Position numbers and translations under genes: made by a program. Positions 1 to 10,457 of a stretch of 64,000 nt of DNA are shown here, in pieces. Origin of the DNA: Malachius bipustulatus (Eukaryota > Arthropoda > Insecta > Coleoptera > Melyridae); the NCBI GenBank assembly GCA_910589415.1, contig OU342636.1, forward strand, positions 37,711,735 through 37,775,734, read 5' to 3'. Within the stretch, counting starts at the first letter, position 1. Each line of letters opens with the position of its first letter. The notes below the pieces were generated by a model, which was not told the origin of the DNA, searched no databases, and saw only the letters and a list, made by a program, of their open reading frames with translations.

Positions 1-1791
1 AGTAATTAATCTTACATAGGTCACTATTATTATCTTATTCTATTATTATGAATGTAATATTTTATTGTTTGTTTTCTCGATTATTGCCTGTTTTTATTCA
101 GGAATTTCAGGCTTTTTCGGGAACGACCAAGGAAACACTCTCATAAGTGTCTGAAAGTTACAGCGATTGAGTTGAAATTTGGCAGGGACGAACCTTGGCA
201 CCCCCCAATACGATCTATTGAAAATGGGCCAGATCCGAGAATTTTAAGGCCCCCGTTCAGGACCGTACTTTTTTTTGGAACGTCCCAACTATATAGGATT
301 TTTTTTCGGTAACGGTACATCGCGGAGAGATTCTGTTTGGTCAGTTACTTGAAGACAGCACAGACGTACAAACTTTGTAGAGATCGTTTTTTGAAAAAAA
401 AAATAAAAATTAGGCGAGCGGACAAAATTTTTTTTTTGTTGCCGCTCACATATCATTTTTTGCATGATTTCGAAAATTTTTCTAATTTGTTTTTGACCGA
501 TCGAAAAAATAACAAAACAGTGCAATTGAGACGTTCCTTACCTACAAAAAAGATAGACCTAGCTTTTTTGCCGCCAAAAATGGCGAAACTGACTTAATCG
601 GAAAAAAACTTTTTTCCAGTATTTTCTACATCGTAAAACTTTTTTCAATTTTTTTTTTCTACAACATAATATAATTTGAAGTGTTGGCTTTAATTCGTCT
701 AGCATATGTTGGCACTTTTATCGAAAAATAAAAAAAATATTAAAAATAAAGTCAAATAAACTCGGTAAAGTAAAGGTCGTAAAGTAAAAAATGTACCCAA
801 AGTTCGTAAAAAATTTTATCTGCGATTTTCCTTCAATAATAAATGTTAATGAAAAAGTTACAGAACATAAATCCATAAAAATCAGTTCTGGGGGTGCAAG
901 GGCGTCCCCCCAAAAGACCACACTTGTGGTGAAAAAAGTATATTTTTGCTAATAACTAGGTAATCGTTTGAAATATCAAAAAAATATTTACTAAAAAAAA
1001 AGGAAGCTTGAGTGATTCTCTAAAAAAAGGTAATTTGAAAATTTTTCGATTTATAATAGGAAATGGCAAATTTTGTAGGTATGTATTTTTAATGCGTGCG
1101 AATTTTCGTTTATTTTGAATTGTTGGGAAGAAAAATCCAAATGGGTATTGAAGGGAATATTATATACAACTTTTTTGTCATTTTCGTTGTTTATGAATAA
1201 TTTTTTGTTCATAAATATTACAATTTAGTCTAACTGTCTGTTGGTTTTTGCCATTTCAAGTATTCGCAGGGCTTGAAAAAAAAATTGACATTGTTATTAA
1301 TGTTATTAGCTTTTAGGTCAAGGCATTACCTCAATGCTGAAAAAGTTGAAAATAAAAAATACTATAAATAATAATAAATAAAAATAATAAATAATATAAA
1401 ATAATAATAATAATGTTTTTTTATTATTTCCTAAATTTAAAGACAAAGGCCAATACAAATTGAAAATGTAGCTAATTTTTTTATTACATTTATTACACTT
1501 ATTTATCGTAAAAAAAAATTTCAATTTGATTTGGTATTTTTCTTTAATTTTTAGGATATAATAAAAAATTGGCTGTTTTTAATATTTTTGGTAAAATTAC
1601 AAAATGTTTTTTTTAACTTTTTCAGTATTAGGGTAATGCCTCGACCTAAAAGATAATACACATCTATAACTTTTGATTGCAATTATTTTTATTAGGCCTG
1701 CAAATACTCAAAATAGCAAAAACCAAGCGAGAAATTCAATAAATTGTCGACTATTAAATTTAAATTTTTTCTCAACAACTTAAGTACTTAC
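1..1791 (-). repeat. Gene A intron, made largely of a dispersed AT-rich repeat (type-1 intron)
   Basis: Position 1 aligns with position 12572 in gene D, so the window opens inside the gene A intron and the exon 2 acceptor should lie about 21 bp beyond the left edge. The same intron occurs in genes B, D and E. A reverse-oriented, more diverged copy of the stretch at about 100-720 stands alone at 38200-38800, so part of this intron is a dispersed repeat. No coding signal was found; the short ORFs inside are not conserved between copies. Confidence 0.75.
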
Positions 1792-1888
1792 CATGAAGTA
1801 ATTCGTTTTCTGAGATTGCTTCAAGAAACGCCGATGAAAGGCCCGAAGTTAGCAACAAAATTAAAGAAAATGCGATGAAAAGTTTCAT
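1792..1888 (-). CDS. Gene A, signal-peptide exon of a cysteine-rich secreted peptide (partial)
   Basis: This 97-nt first exon encodes a start Met, a Lys and a hydrophobic leucine-rich core ending in an SSA-type signal peptidase site near residue 20, then an acidic stretch finishing at Glu-Asn-Glu-Leu-Leu-His. It ends in phase 1 at a GTAAGT donor (GT at 1791-1790). The translated exon is the same as that of gene D. Exon 2, with the propeptide and cysteines, is out of view to the left, so completeness cannot be judged. The product should be a short secreted peptide; its role is unknown. A TATA box lies 66 bp upstream of the ATG, and a MITE sits directly above it. Confidence 0.8.
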
Positions 1889-1953
1889 TGTAAGTTTTAC
1901 CTTATTCTTCAAACTTTGTTATTATTACCTACACACTTTTTTTATTTCTTTGG

Positions 1954-1961
1954 TTTATATA
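1954..1961 (-). promoter_or_regulatory. TATA box of gene A
   Basis: TATATAAA on the minus strand, 66 bp before the ATG. A motif reading AATAATAACAAAG lies between it and the ATG and recurs in most paralogues, which suggests a shared core promoter and start site. Confidence 0.6.
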
Positions 1962-1971
1962 CTTATTATTG

Positions 1972-2479
1972 TACGACGGCGTATAAGTGCCACGGCGCAA
2001 AATATATTTTTTAATATTTCGACATTTCAAAACTCAAAATTTTGAGTTTAATCTCAAAATTTTGACTTTTAAATCTCAAAATTTCGAGATTTAATCTCAA
2101 AATTTTGAGTTTTGAAATGTCGAAATATTGGCACTGAAAGCAAACAACCATTGTTGTTAAGCAAGGTTAAATGCGCATGTCACTCAACGAAGTCCTGTGT
2201 TGCGTGATTAAGTAGCTGAATTCTGGCCAGAATCTGATAAGTCAGGTCTTTGGTCGTTGTTAGGTTCTCTCTCCCCCTTGAAATTTACAACCTCTAGCCT
2301 CTAGGGCTTTTTTTTCTATTATATTTTATATTTTACTTTTCTTTTTTTTAAATTTTCTTGAAATGGTTGTTTGCTTTCAGTGCCAACATTTCGACATTTA
2401 AAATCTCAAAATTTTGAGTTTTGAAATGTCGAAATATTAAAAAATATATTTTGCGCCGTGGCACTAATACGCCGTCGCA
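1972..2479. mobile_element. MITE with long inverted repeats, upstream of gene A
   Basis: The ends form long inverted repeats, starting TACGACGGCGTA and running through GCCACGGCGCAAAATATAT and a CTCAAAATTTTGAG palindrome. The intact site in gene B (near 6995-7005) reads through from TTATTATTG to AAAC, and TTATTG flanks both ends here, so it is a probable target duplication. No transposase is present. The same element is at 16380-16912. Confidence 0.8.
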
Positions 2480-2559
2480 TTATTGAAACTTTATCTAAGC
2501 AATTATGTGTAAATATTATTGAGCTTTGATAATTTTTATTGAACCTTCTTAATTGTTGA

Positions 2560-2700
2560 ATTTTTGTCTTGTATCTTTATTAGGGTTTAGGTTCTTGGGT
2601 AAAAGTATTATTTTTCTAAGAGATTTATATAAAAAATTAAACGTTTCGGGGCCTATTGTCCCTTGTTCACTCATAAAATGTAAACCACTTGAAAATACTT
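2560..2700 (-). mobile_element. Penelope-like element tail relic
   Basis: Read on the minus strand it carries GAACAAGGGACAATAGGCC followed by CCGAAACGTTT, the kind of terminal sequence also seen after the GIY-YIG fragment near 7900. Copies are at about 11120-11240 and 16990-17110. Assignment to Penelope-like elements is inferred from that resemblance. Confidence 0.45.
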
Positions 2701-3290
2701 TTAAAAAACTATAATTAATACAATAAAATCGGTCGTAAAATGGCGTTCATAAAATTTTTTAATTTTAATTTTAGAAAAAAATAATGTGTTTTAGTTATTA
2801 TTCTTTTGTTTATTATTTTTTATTGTTTATTGCGTTTTATATTTTATTGCAAAATAATACGGTTTTAAAAGTATTGCGTTATTGAAATGGTGATGATTCA
2901 TTGTTAGTTTGAGTGGTAGCAGGTTATTTTTGTGTGTATTTCTGACTTGCAGGGTAATAAAGTTGAACCCTTAGTGAAACCCTGGACTCCATTGTTTTAC
3001 ATTTCTTATTTGCAAATTTTCCAAATTTCCAATATGGAGAGAATATTCAATTTATGGTTGAATTCAATTATGGCTGGCTTTCAAAAAATGCTTTTTTTAT
3101 CATTACCAGTTGTCATTGTTCCAGAATTAATCTGCCGGTATCTTTTCACTGTATATCCTAACAGTTCTTGTTGGAAATTACGAACATGATCACTTCTTTT
3201 AAAAGGTTTTGAACACACTCTGACATTTGCTGTAATTATTTTCTCTTGACGAGAACATGCACACATTCAGCCACACAACTCACTACTGTA
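2701..3290. repeat. Spacer unit with relic gene flank and a conserved short ORF
   Basis: Bases 2930-3060 match the 3' flank of gene C (8560-8690), so a gene unit once lay here. Bases 3081-3266 hold a 61-codon minus-strand ORF that recurs at 11542-11793 and 17477-17677 with little change, including the stretch VCSKPFKRSDHVRNFQQELL. It has no upstream promoter I can identify and the family is not recognised. The recency of the duplications could explain its conservation. Confidence 0.45.
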
Positions 3291-3553
3291 TCACTAGGAA
3301 AACGAAAATGCATCACATAATCGATGTTACATTTCGCTTTGGTGTCGCTATTACAATAATAATTGTATACCTACACTTCCTAAATTCAATGCGGTTCATA
3401 CGGACCAAATGAAAGTGTGAGATCCAAATGTAGTGAGATCCTATGACGTCATAAAACGTAACGCTAAGAGGGGGAACCTGCACAAGAGATGGATAGATAT
3501 TATGTAGATAGATAAGTAAAATATTTATTGAAATATTACAAATTGGCTTGATA

Positions 3554-4114
3554 CTGCAGGGGTACTCAAGTTCTGGGCAACATACGCAACTAATCTACGT
3601 GTATTGCGAAGTTACATCTCATATTATATGCTACACGATAGCAGCATCTCTTGTTAGGAACCTGAGGAGATGGTTGCAGTGCTCCTGTTGGTACGAGACA
3701 AATTCACCATGTGAACAAAATCACTAAAAAATACATAGTAGGTAAGTAACCATTATGGTAACATGGTAATAAGAATGCGAGAAAATTGCACATTATAAAA
3801 GAACGCAGCCTGATGTCTCTGTTTATGTGACAGGAGCGCTATTATTCCTTTAGTTTGCAGGCGTATCGCTGGCCACTAATGGATTTATATTTTTTGGACT
3901 TTGTAGATTCTTTACCGGTGACGAAATGATTTTAATATTCTTGTTTGCAAAGTTTGGCATCATGAGAGATGTCTTATTAGACACTAGATTGTTTCTGGAT
4001 TCTTTCTGACATATCAATTTTCTCAGCTTACCATTGAAGTAATTCGTCCTCTGAGCTGAGATGATTTTAAGAAATGGTCGTCCGGTCGTCAAGGAAGATA
4101 AAGGAGAGTTTGAC
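3554..4114 (-). pseudogene. Family-2 cysteine-rich peptide relic (spacer copy 1)
   Basis: An exon 2 remnant (about 3554-3690) still shows adjacent cysteine codons (minus strand of 3641-3646), but it has an in-frame TAG before the last cysteines, has lost its normal stop, and lacks the exon's 5' part and acceptor. The exon 1 remnant (4032-4114) has its donor, but the start position reads GTC and a 4-bp insertion shifts the frame compared with 11940-12024. The intact form of exon 2 is at 17964-18127. This copy cannot encode the peptide. Confidence 0.75.
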
Positions 4115-4790
4115 GTGATTAAGAGGAAGGAAGAGATTTTTACTGCGAATAGTACCTACTCAGTACTAGAATAGAACCGTCCGAAATCCGATCTGAGCCA
4201 TAAAACGCTCTACACCAGGCAGAGATTCACATAGTAGTCGTTTCAAACGAATTAAAGCATCACTCAGAACACTGATCTTTACAGAAGCGAAATCATTTTA
4301 TGATAGCTAAGATGAAACCATCGATGAGTGTATCCGTGTGATTTATTATTATTCAGAATATTGTTCTGTCTCCCGTAATTAAAAATGTTATGATAGCGAA
4401 AATGAAACCATCTGTTCTTACATATTATTACGCAAAACCAAACATTGCGATCAAATTAACAGACGCTATGAATACTGCGTTTGTGCCACAAAATTTATTA
4501 TTGTTTATTATTTTTGCCAGTGGCGGAGGTATAAAGTAGGTAGTTAAATTTCTATGTCTATTTTAGTGCATTTAGTGCACATTTCCAAAGGAATTGTACT
4601 GAAATTATCACAGTCAACAAAATTGTACTTACTGACATGACTTCTTTGACCATGAAAAAATTAAGGAATTTTTTTCCAATATGGCGAAAATATTCAATTA
4701 TTCAATATTCAATGCGCAAGAAAGTTATATTTTTCATCAAGATAAATTTTATTTAACTGAAATATCATATACATTTCATAACTAGATACT
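4115..4790. other. Non-coding flank between family-2 relic and gene B
   Basis: The stretch aligns with 12025-12387 and 18565-19173. It contains the 3' flank of gene B. No ORF of note was seen. Confidence 0.6.
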
Positions 4791-6928
4791 CTATCCTTTT
4801 GGACAACATCTACAGTATTGTGTTTTTTTACCCGGGCATTCTGAAACAGGGCAGCAAGGCGGGACGGGGGGGGTAACGCTTTTTACGCTTAACAGTAAGA
4901 CCTCCCAAATTTATTCTTAAGTTCTCGGAGGAGGCAACATTTTCATAACGATCGTCATCTGAAATAAGAGAAACCTTAAGTAATTAATCTTACATAGGTC
5001 AGGTCACTATTATCTTATTCTATTATTATGAATGTTATATGTATTTTATTGTTTGTTTTCTCGATTATTGCCTGTTTTTTTCAGGAATTTCAGGATTTTT
5101 CGGGAACGACCAAGGGAAAACACTCTCATAAGTGTCTGAAAGTTACACCGATCGAGTTGAAATTTGGCAGGGACAAACTTTAGCACCCCCCAAATACGAT
5201 CTATTGAAAATGGGCCAGATCTGAAAATTTTAAAGCCCCCGTTCAGGGCCGTACTTTTTTTGGAACGTTCCACCTATATAGGATTTTTTTCGGTAACGGT
5301 ACACTGCGGAGAGATTCTGTATACGCACAGCTACTTAGAGAGAGCATAGACGTACAAACTTTGTAGAGATCGTTTTTCGAGAAAAAAATCAAGCGAGCGG
5401 CAAAAAATTTTTTGTTGCAGCTCACATTTGATTTTTTGCATGATTTTTAAAATTTTTCTAATTTGTTTTTGGCTTATCGAAAAAATAACAAAATAGTGCG
5501 ATTGAGACGTTCCTTACCTACAAAAAAAGATTTTTTTCCACTAAAGATGGCGAAACTGACTTAATCGGGAAAAACTTCGGCAGTTTTTCCATTTTGTATC
5601 TTCCTATATCGTAATTTTTTTTCAATTTTTTTCTTCAACATATAATTTGAAGTGTTGGCTTTAATTCGTCTCGCATATGTTGTCACTTTTATCAAAAAAT
5701 AGAAAATTTACTCAAAAATTACCTTATACTTATTTAAAAATTATTAATCGTCTATAAAGTCGGTAAAGTAAAGGTCGTAAAGTGAAAAATGTACCAAAAG
5801 TTCATAAAAAAATCTTATCTGCGATTTTCCTTCAATAACATATTGTAAGTGAAGAGGTTATAGAACATAAATCCATCAAAATCAGTTCTTGGAATGCAGC
5901 GGCGTCCCGTACGAGAAGAGCACACTTTTGATGAAAAAAGTATATTTTTGCTAATAACTAGGTAATCGTTTGAAATACCAAAAAAATTGTAATTAGAAAA
6001 AAGAAAGCTTGACTGATTTTATACAAAAAGGTAACTTGAAAGTTTTTCGATATTTAATAAGAAATGGAAAAAAATTTATTTTTGATGCGCGCGAATTTTC
6101 GTTTATTTTAAACTGTTAGCGCGCAACCTCTAGAAAAAACAAAATTTCTGGAAAATCAAACAACCTATGAGGAAAAAGCCAAATGGGTATTGAAGGGAAT
6201 ATTATATACAACATTTTTTGTCATTCTCGTTGTTTATGAATAATTTTTTGTTCATAAATATTACAATTTAGTCTAATAATTGTCTGTTGGTTTTTGCCAT
6301 TTCAAGTATTTGCAGGGCTTGAAAAAAAATTGACACTGTTATTGATGTTATTAACTTTTAGGTCAAGGCATTACCTCAATGTTGAAAAAGTTGAAAATAA
6401 AAAATACCATAAGTAATAATAAATAAAAATAATAGTTAAATAATTTTAAAAAATAATAATGATTTTTTATAAATATTTCCTAAAATTTAAAGAAAAAGGC
6501 CAAAACAAATTGAAAATGTAGCTAATTTTTCTATTACACTTATCGTAAAACAATATTATCAATTTGTTTGGGTCTTTTAATTATTTTTTAGGAAATAATA
6601 AAAAATTGGCTATTTTTAATATTTTTGGTAAAATTCCAAATGTATTGTTTTTTTTTTTTAATTTTCAGTATTGGGGTAATGCTTTGACCCAAAAGATAAT
6701 ACATCTATAACGTTATATTGATATCTATTATTTTTTTTTTAGACCTGCAAATACTCAAAATAGCAAAAACCAATCGAGAAATTCAATAAATTGACGATAT
6801 TATAAATTTCAATTTTTCACAACTTACATACCATGAAGTAATTCGTTCTCTGAGATTCCTTCAAGAAACGCCGATGAAAGGCCCGAAGTTAGCAACAAAA
6901 TTAAAGAAAATGCGATGAAAAGTTTCAT
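4791..6928 (-). pseudogene. Gene B, cysteine-rich secreted peptide gene with a frameshifted exon 2
   Basis: Exon 1 (6832-6928, 97 nt) encodes an intact signal peptide and ends in phase 1 at a GTATGT donor. Exon 2 (4791-4958) is 168 nt, one more than its close paralogue E (167 nt). The extra base is in a run of eight C (minus strand) just after the basic KRKKR processing site; E has seven. The shift destroys the CC-C-C-x-CC region and meets a stop after about a dozen codons. Because the lesion is in a homopolymer, an assembly or read error is possible, and the rest of the gene is well preserved. The 1.87-kb intron is the dispersed type-1 repeat. The TATA box is at 6986-6993. Confidence 0.75.
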
Positions 6929-6985
6929 TGTTTTATCACCTTCTTCAGACTTTGTTATTATTACGCTTTTTTCAATTTTTTGCGC

Positions 6986-6993
6986 GTTATATA
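6986..6993 (-). promoter_or_regulatory. TATA box of gene B
   Basis: TATATAAC on the minus strand, 58 bp before the ATG; the spacing and the downstream AATAATAACAAAG motif match gene E. Confidence 0.55.
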
Positions 6994-6999
6994 GGTACT

Positions 7000-7529
7000 T
7001 ATTATTGAAACTTTATCTAAGCTATTACGTGTAATTATTATTGAGATAATAATAGGGAATTTTCGCACTATCATAATTGTTTCAACGATACCTTATACCT
7101 ATCTAGGAACTTGAAGAAATAAAGTGTCCCAATAATTATTTAACTGTTTAAATAAGTTAATTAATTACTTAAATATTTACGGGCACTCTGTAGACGCGAT
7201 AAGTATCATGATAATGATAATGAGGCATTTTTCTACCTGTCAACGGGGAAAAAAGGTCAAACTTATAGCCTGTCGCAGAAAAAAAGGTAATTTTTACATG
7301 TAAGAGTTTCTTTTTTATTTCACACAAAAAACTGTTCCAGAATACATAGTTCTATTTACCTTCCAACATTTCTGGTAGTACTTACTAGTAGTTTCAATAA
7401 CTTGGGAAAGTTTTTTTATTGGAAAATAATTGACACGTAACTGTATAAAACGTGAATCTTCAAAAAGCAATTCAAAATTTTAATTAATTACTACATTTTA
7501 TATTTAATTTAAATATTTTATGAGCAATG
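7000..7529. other. Upstream flank of gene B, non-coding
   Basis: It aligns with the upstream flank of gene E (25280-25690) with small indels. No ORF or RNA gene was seen. Confidence 0.6.
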
Positions 7530-8110
7530 GTTCTATATTGCTGAATACAAAGGAAAATTTATCTAAATTACAAAAACCTGGAATTTATCTATTAAACTGT
7601 TCTCATTGTAATTCAGTTTATAGAGGACAAACTTGTAGAAACCTAAAAATTAGATACAATTAACGAACACCTAAATTCTAACAGATTCAAACATCTAGAA
7701 AGATCAAATTTTGCAAAACACTTAACAGAAAACAATCGCACTCTAATAGCAAGCAACAAAATTGAATTACTTCATTCTCTAGAGATACACAGATATTTAA
7801 ATAATCAACAATATACAGTAATAAATAAAACAGCTAGACACATATCGTTCTCCACTGCTTGACTTTCTTACATTACATATTTTTTACAATTATTTATGAG
7901 TGAACAAGAGACCAATCGGTCTCGAAACGTTTCATTTTTATAAAGATATTTTTGAAAAATAATATTTTAATATCGAACCTAAAACCCAAAACAAAGAAGA
8001 ACATTTAACAACTAGTTGCTAATAACTATATCAATAATTTTATTTTCATACGTCTGAAGATGCTACTTTAAAAGTGTAGCGAAACACGTGTAACGTTTAC
8101 ATTACCCATC
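7530..8110 (+). mobile_element. Penelope-like element fragment with GIY-YIG endonuclease remnant
   Basis: Plus-strand translation around 7575-7645 gives KPGIYLLNC followed by NSVYRGQTCR, the GIY...YxG core of a GIY-YIG nuclease with the paired cysteines common in Penelope-like elements. The frame then breaks and continues in another frame, reading EHLNS, HLERSNFAKHL and later HSLEIHRYL. The fragment ends near ACAAGAGACC and CGAAACGTTTC. A second tail-like piece (TGAAGATGCTAC and CGAAACACGTG) follows at 8053-8100. It is inactive. The diverged copy in the E-F interval is at 25690-26160. Confidence 0.65.
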
Positions 8111-8189
8111 AGTATAGCAGTAGAATTTTTTTAAACAATAGTGCTTTATTTATCATCCATCATTACTTTTACAGCAAATGAAGATATAA

Positions 8190-8471
8190 GCTGAGGTGAC
8201 TTGCGTGGCCTAGTGGTTCTCCGCTGGCTCACGAAGCCATAGATCGCGGGTTCGAAACTCACCTCGGCCCGCTTTACTTTTCAGATTCATTTTCGAATGT
8301 CTGTGAAAAGTAAAACAAGCGATCGAACGTTTAAAAGGCAAATATAATTCAAAAGTTTGTGTGGCTAAAGAGTTCGTGCTCAAAGCCAAATTACCAGAGT
8401 GGAGCGACTATGTCTTACCTACACAGTTAAGACCGATGCTCTTTTTAATGCCTCTTTTTTAAAAAAAAAAA
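8190..8471 (+). mobile_element. tRNA-derived SINE
   Basis: An A-box-like TGGCCTAGTGG (8206-8216) and a B-box GGTTCGAAACT (8249-8259) mark an internal pol III promoter, and the element ends in poly(A). AAGATATAA flanks both sides (8181-8189 and 8472-8480), a 9-bp target duplication. The paralogous site in the F block (about 26240) has a single AAGATATAA and no insert, which confirms the boundaries. Confidence 0.88.
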
Positions 8472-8938
8472 AAGATATAAACTGTTAGTTTCTAGACACA
8501 TCATGATTTATGGCAGGTAAATGTGCGTGCCGTCAACAATTGGCAACAATAATGAACTTGAATGATAATAAAGTCCAACTCTTAGTGAAACCCTGTACTT
8601 CATTGTTGTGCATTTCATATTTTCAAAGTTTCCAAATTTCCAATATGGCGAAAATATTCAATTTATGTAATAGATACGCAAGAAAGTTGATAAATTTTAT
8701 TTTATGAAAATATCAGATACATTTTCTAACTAGGTACATGGATACTCTATCCTCCTGCACAGCATCTGCAGTATTTTGCTTTTTTATTATTAAACAATGG
8801 CGGACAGGAATTAGGGCAGCAAGGCGCGACGAAATCACGCTTAACAAGACCTCCAAGGATTCTTCTTAAGTTCTCAGAGGAGGCAATTTCATAACGATCT
8901 TCATCTGGAATAAGAAAAATTTTATGTAATTAATCTTG

Positions 8939-9360
8939 TAGCTTACTTATTATATTATAAGTATATACAGTTCGTCCGAAATGTCATGAGCCAGAATTCC
9001 TGGAAGTGCGCTACGTCACTATCTCGAAAATACAAACTGCCTGGATACACGTGCATCGAGCCGGAAGGACAGTGCTATTATTATAGATGTCTCACCTATC
9101 AAGCTTCAGCTAAAACCCCTTGCCCTTCACTCGGAATCTGAAGTTTGACATACATATTCATTTTAAGATCTAAGAGCTCGATAAAGAAGGAATTTTCAAA
9201 ATTCAAAATTCAAGAATATAGACACAGCCTCTCAATTTTTTTTTCTTCGGAGACTTTTTACTTTTGTGAAAATCGACCAAAACTTTTTAAATTTTTTCTT
9301 TTCTTAAGTAGAAACCCTTTTTTATAAAAGGTCAAAGTATTAGATTGAATTGAACTGGAA
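8939..9360. other. First part of gene C intron
   Basis: No gene was recognised. It is essentially identical to the corresponding part of gene F (offset 17766). Small ORFs here show no family resemblance. Confidence 0.5.
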
Positions 9361-10090
9361 TAGATACACATCCATCCTCTAACTAGGGAGGTGACCTGCT
9401 AGTTCTTCCTAGTCGTTACTTTTTGTTTTTTTGTGAGTTGAACGAAAACAACACAAATTCAAACGGCTATACCATTATTGGAGCTGACTCGCTAGTCTTG
9501 CTACGTTTTTAGAGCCTAGATCGAGGTGCTGACTCGATCGAACCTATCCACATAGACTAAGGAGTTGACTTAGCCTATAGTACTATTCATTTCTGTGTAA
9601 ACTGGGGTCCTGTCTAGACTAAATTAACCATCCATAAAATAGATAGACATATGATATACCGTGTGTAATTTAATAAGGAGTTGACTTAGATTAATTAAAT
9701 GAATTTTGAATGAATGAGTTAAACGCTAGTTTGTAAATATTTTTATTCTCTATCTAAGGAGGTGACTAAGGCTAGATGAATAAAAAGGACGATTACGCTC
9801 AAAGCTACTTTCTAACCAGTATAATAATTATAGAGAATTCTCTGTAATTATTATTATTATTTACCCGAACGAAGTTGCGAGTAACAGTAAGTATAAAACA
9901 TAATACCTGCAAGTTCGTACAAAGACAATTAATTGTCATTTCTTGGCGACTCAATAATAATAATAAAGTTTTTACGAAATGCATTACTACACTGCGTTTT
10001 GGAGCAATAAAACATGACTGCTGCTATGGAGTAGCAGCACTTGGGGGTCAATATGATAACCCGGAAATCTCCCAAACGTCACCATAAACT
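9361..10090 (+). other. Hairpin-rich region with six GGAGNTGAC cores in the gene C intron
   Basis: Six copies of a nonamer lie on the plus strand at 9387, 9480, 9525, 9561, 9677 and 9758: GGAGGTGAC twice, GGAGTTGAC twice, GGAGCTGAC once and GGTGCTGAC once. Several sit in the loop of a palindrome whose arm differs each time: AACTAG/CTAGTT, GATCGA/TCGATC, CTAAG/CTTAG, TTAATAA/TTAgaTTAA. Further on are strong palindromes: AATTATaGAGAATTCTCT at about 9826-9843, the exact palindrome GACAATTAATTGTC, and TGCTGCTA...TAGCAGCA near 10020. Varying stems around a fixed loop suggest a structured RNA or a protein-binding array. Its nature is unknown; a viral or mobile-element origin is possible. The copy is at 27127-27856. 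Confidence 0.5.
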
Positions 10091-10457
10091 ATCGTTTAAA
10101 ATAAAAGTAAATTGAATATTTATAAATTGTTTTCCTTATGTTCGTAGGAAAAGTACAGTACATTTCACTAGTGTCTCCTATCGCAACTTTTCTACAATCA
10201 CTTGTTTACAATAATTAATCATTTTAGATTTTTTTCCATAGTCACAATAACAAAAAAATCCTCTCAATTGTCGATATTTTAGATTCGATTTCTCTTAACT
10301 TACCATGAAGCATATAATACGTCCACTGAGATGACTTCAAGAAACGCCGATGAGAGGCTCGAAGTTAGTACCCAAATTAAAGCAAATGCGATGAAATGTT
10401 TCATTTTATGTTTTAACTTCTTCTGACTTTGTTATTTACTTTTAATTCTTTGAGTTA

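Larger units (their letters stand above)
8747..10404 (-). pseudogene. Gene C, cysteine-rich secreted peptide gene with a frameshift at the end of exon 1
   Basis: Exon 2 (8747-8904, 158 nt) is open: a propeptide ending in Val-Lys-Arg, then a mature part with CC-x3-C-x11-C-x-CC and a terminal GlyGly before TAG. Exon 1 (10304-10404) is 101 nt instead of 97 because 4 bp are added near its 3' end, so splicing at the conserved GTAAG donor joins the exons out of phase and gives a stop at the junction. The signal peptide itself is intact. An unannotated donor could in principle rescue the frame, but none is evident. The intron (8905-10303) is unrelated to that of A, B, D and E. The promoter is cut at its TATA box by a foldback element at about 10458. 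Confidence 0.72.

Noticed and set aside
3850..4092. 80-codon ORF over the family-2 relic
   Set aside because: It runs through the donor into the intron and uses a chance ATG; the aligned exon is frameshifted and has no start.
8199..8275. A tRNA gene on the plus strand
   Set aside because: Promoter boxes are present, but the arms do not fold into a proper acceptor stem, and the unit runs on to a poly(A) tail with target duplications, so it is a SINE.
9875..10087. 70-codon ORF conserved in C and F introns
   Set aside because: The whole tract is nearly identical at the DNA level, so ORF conservation gives no evidence of coding.
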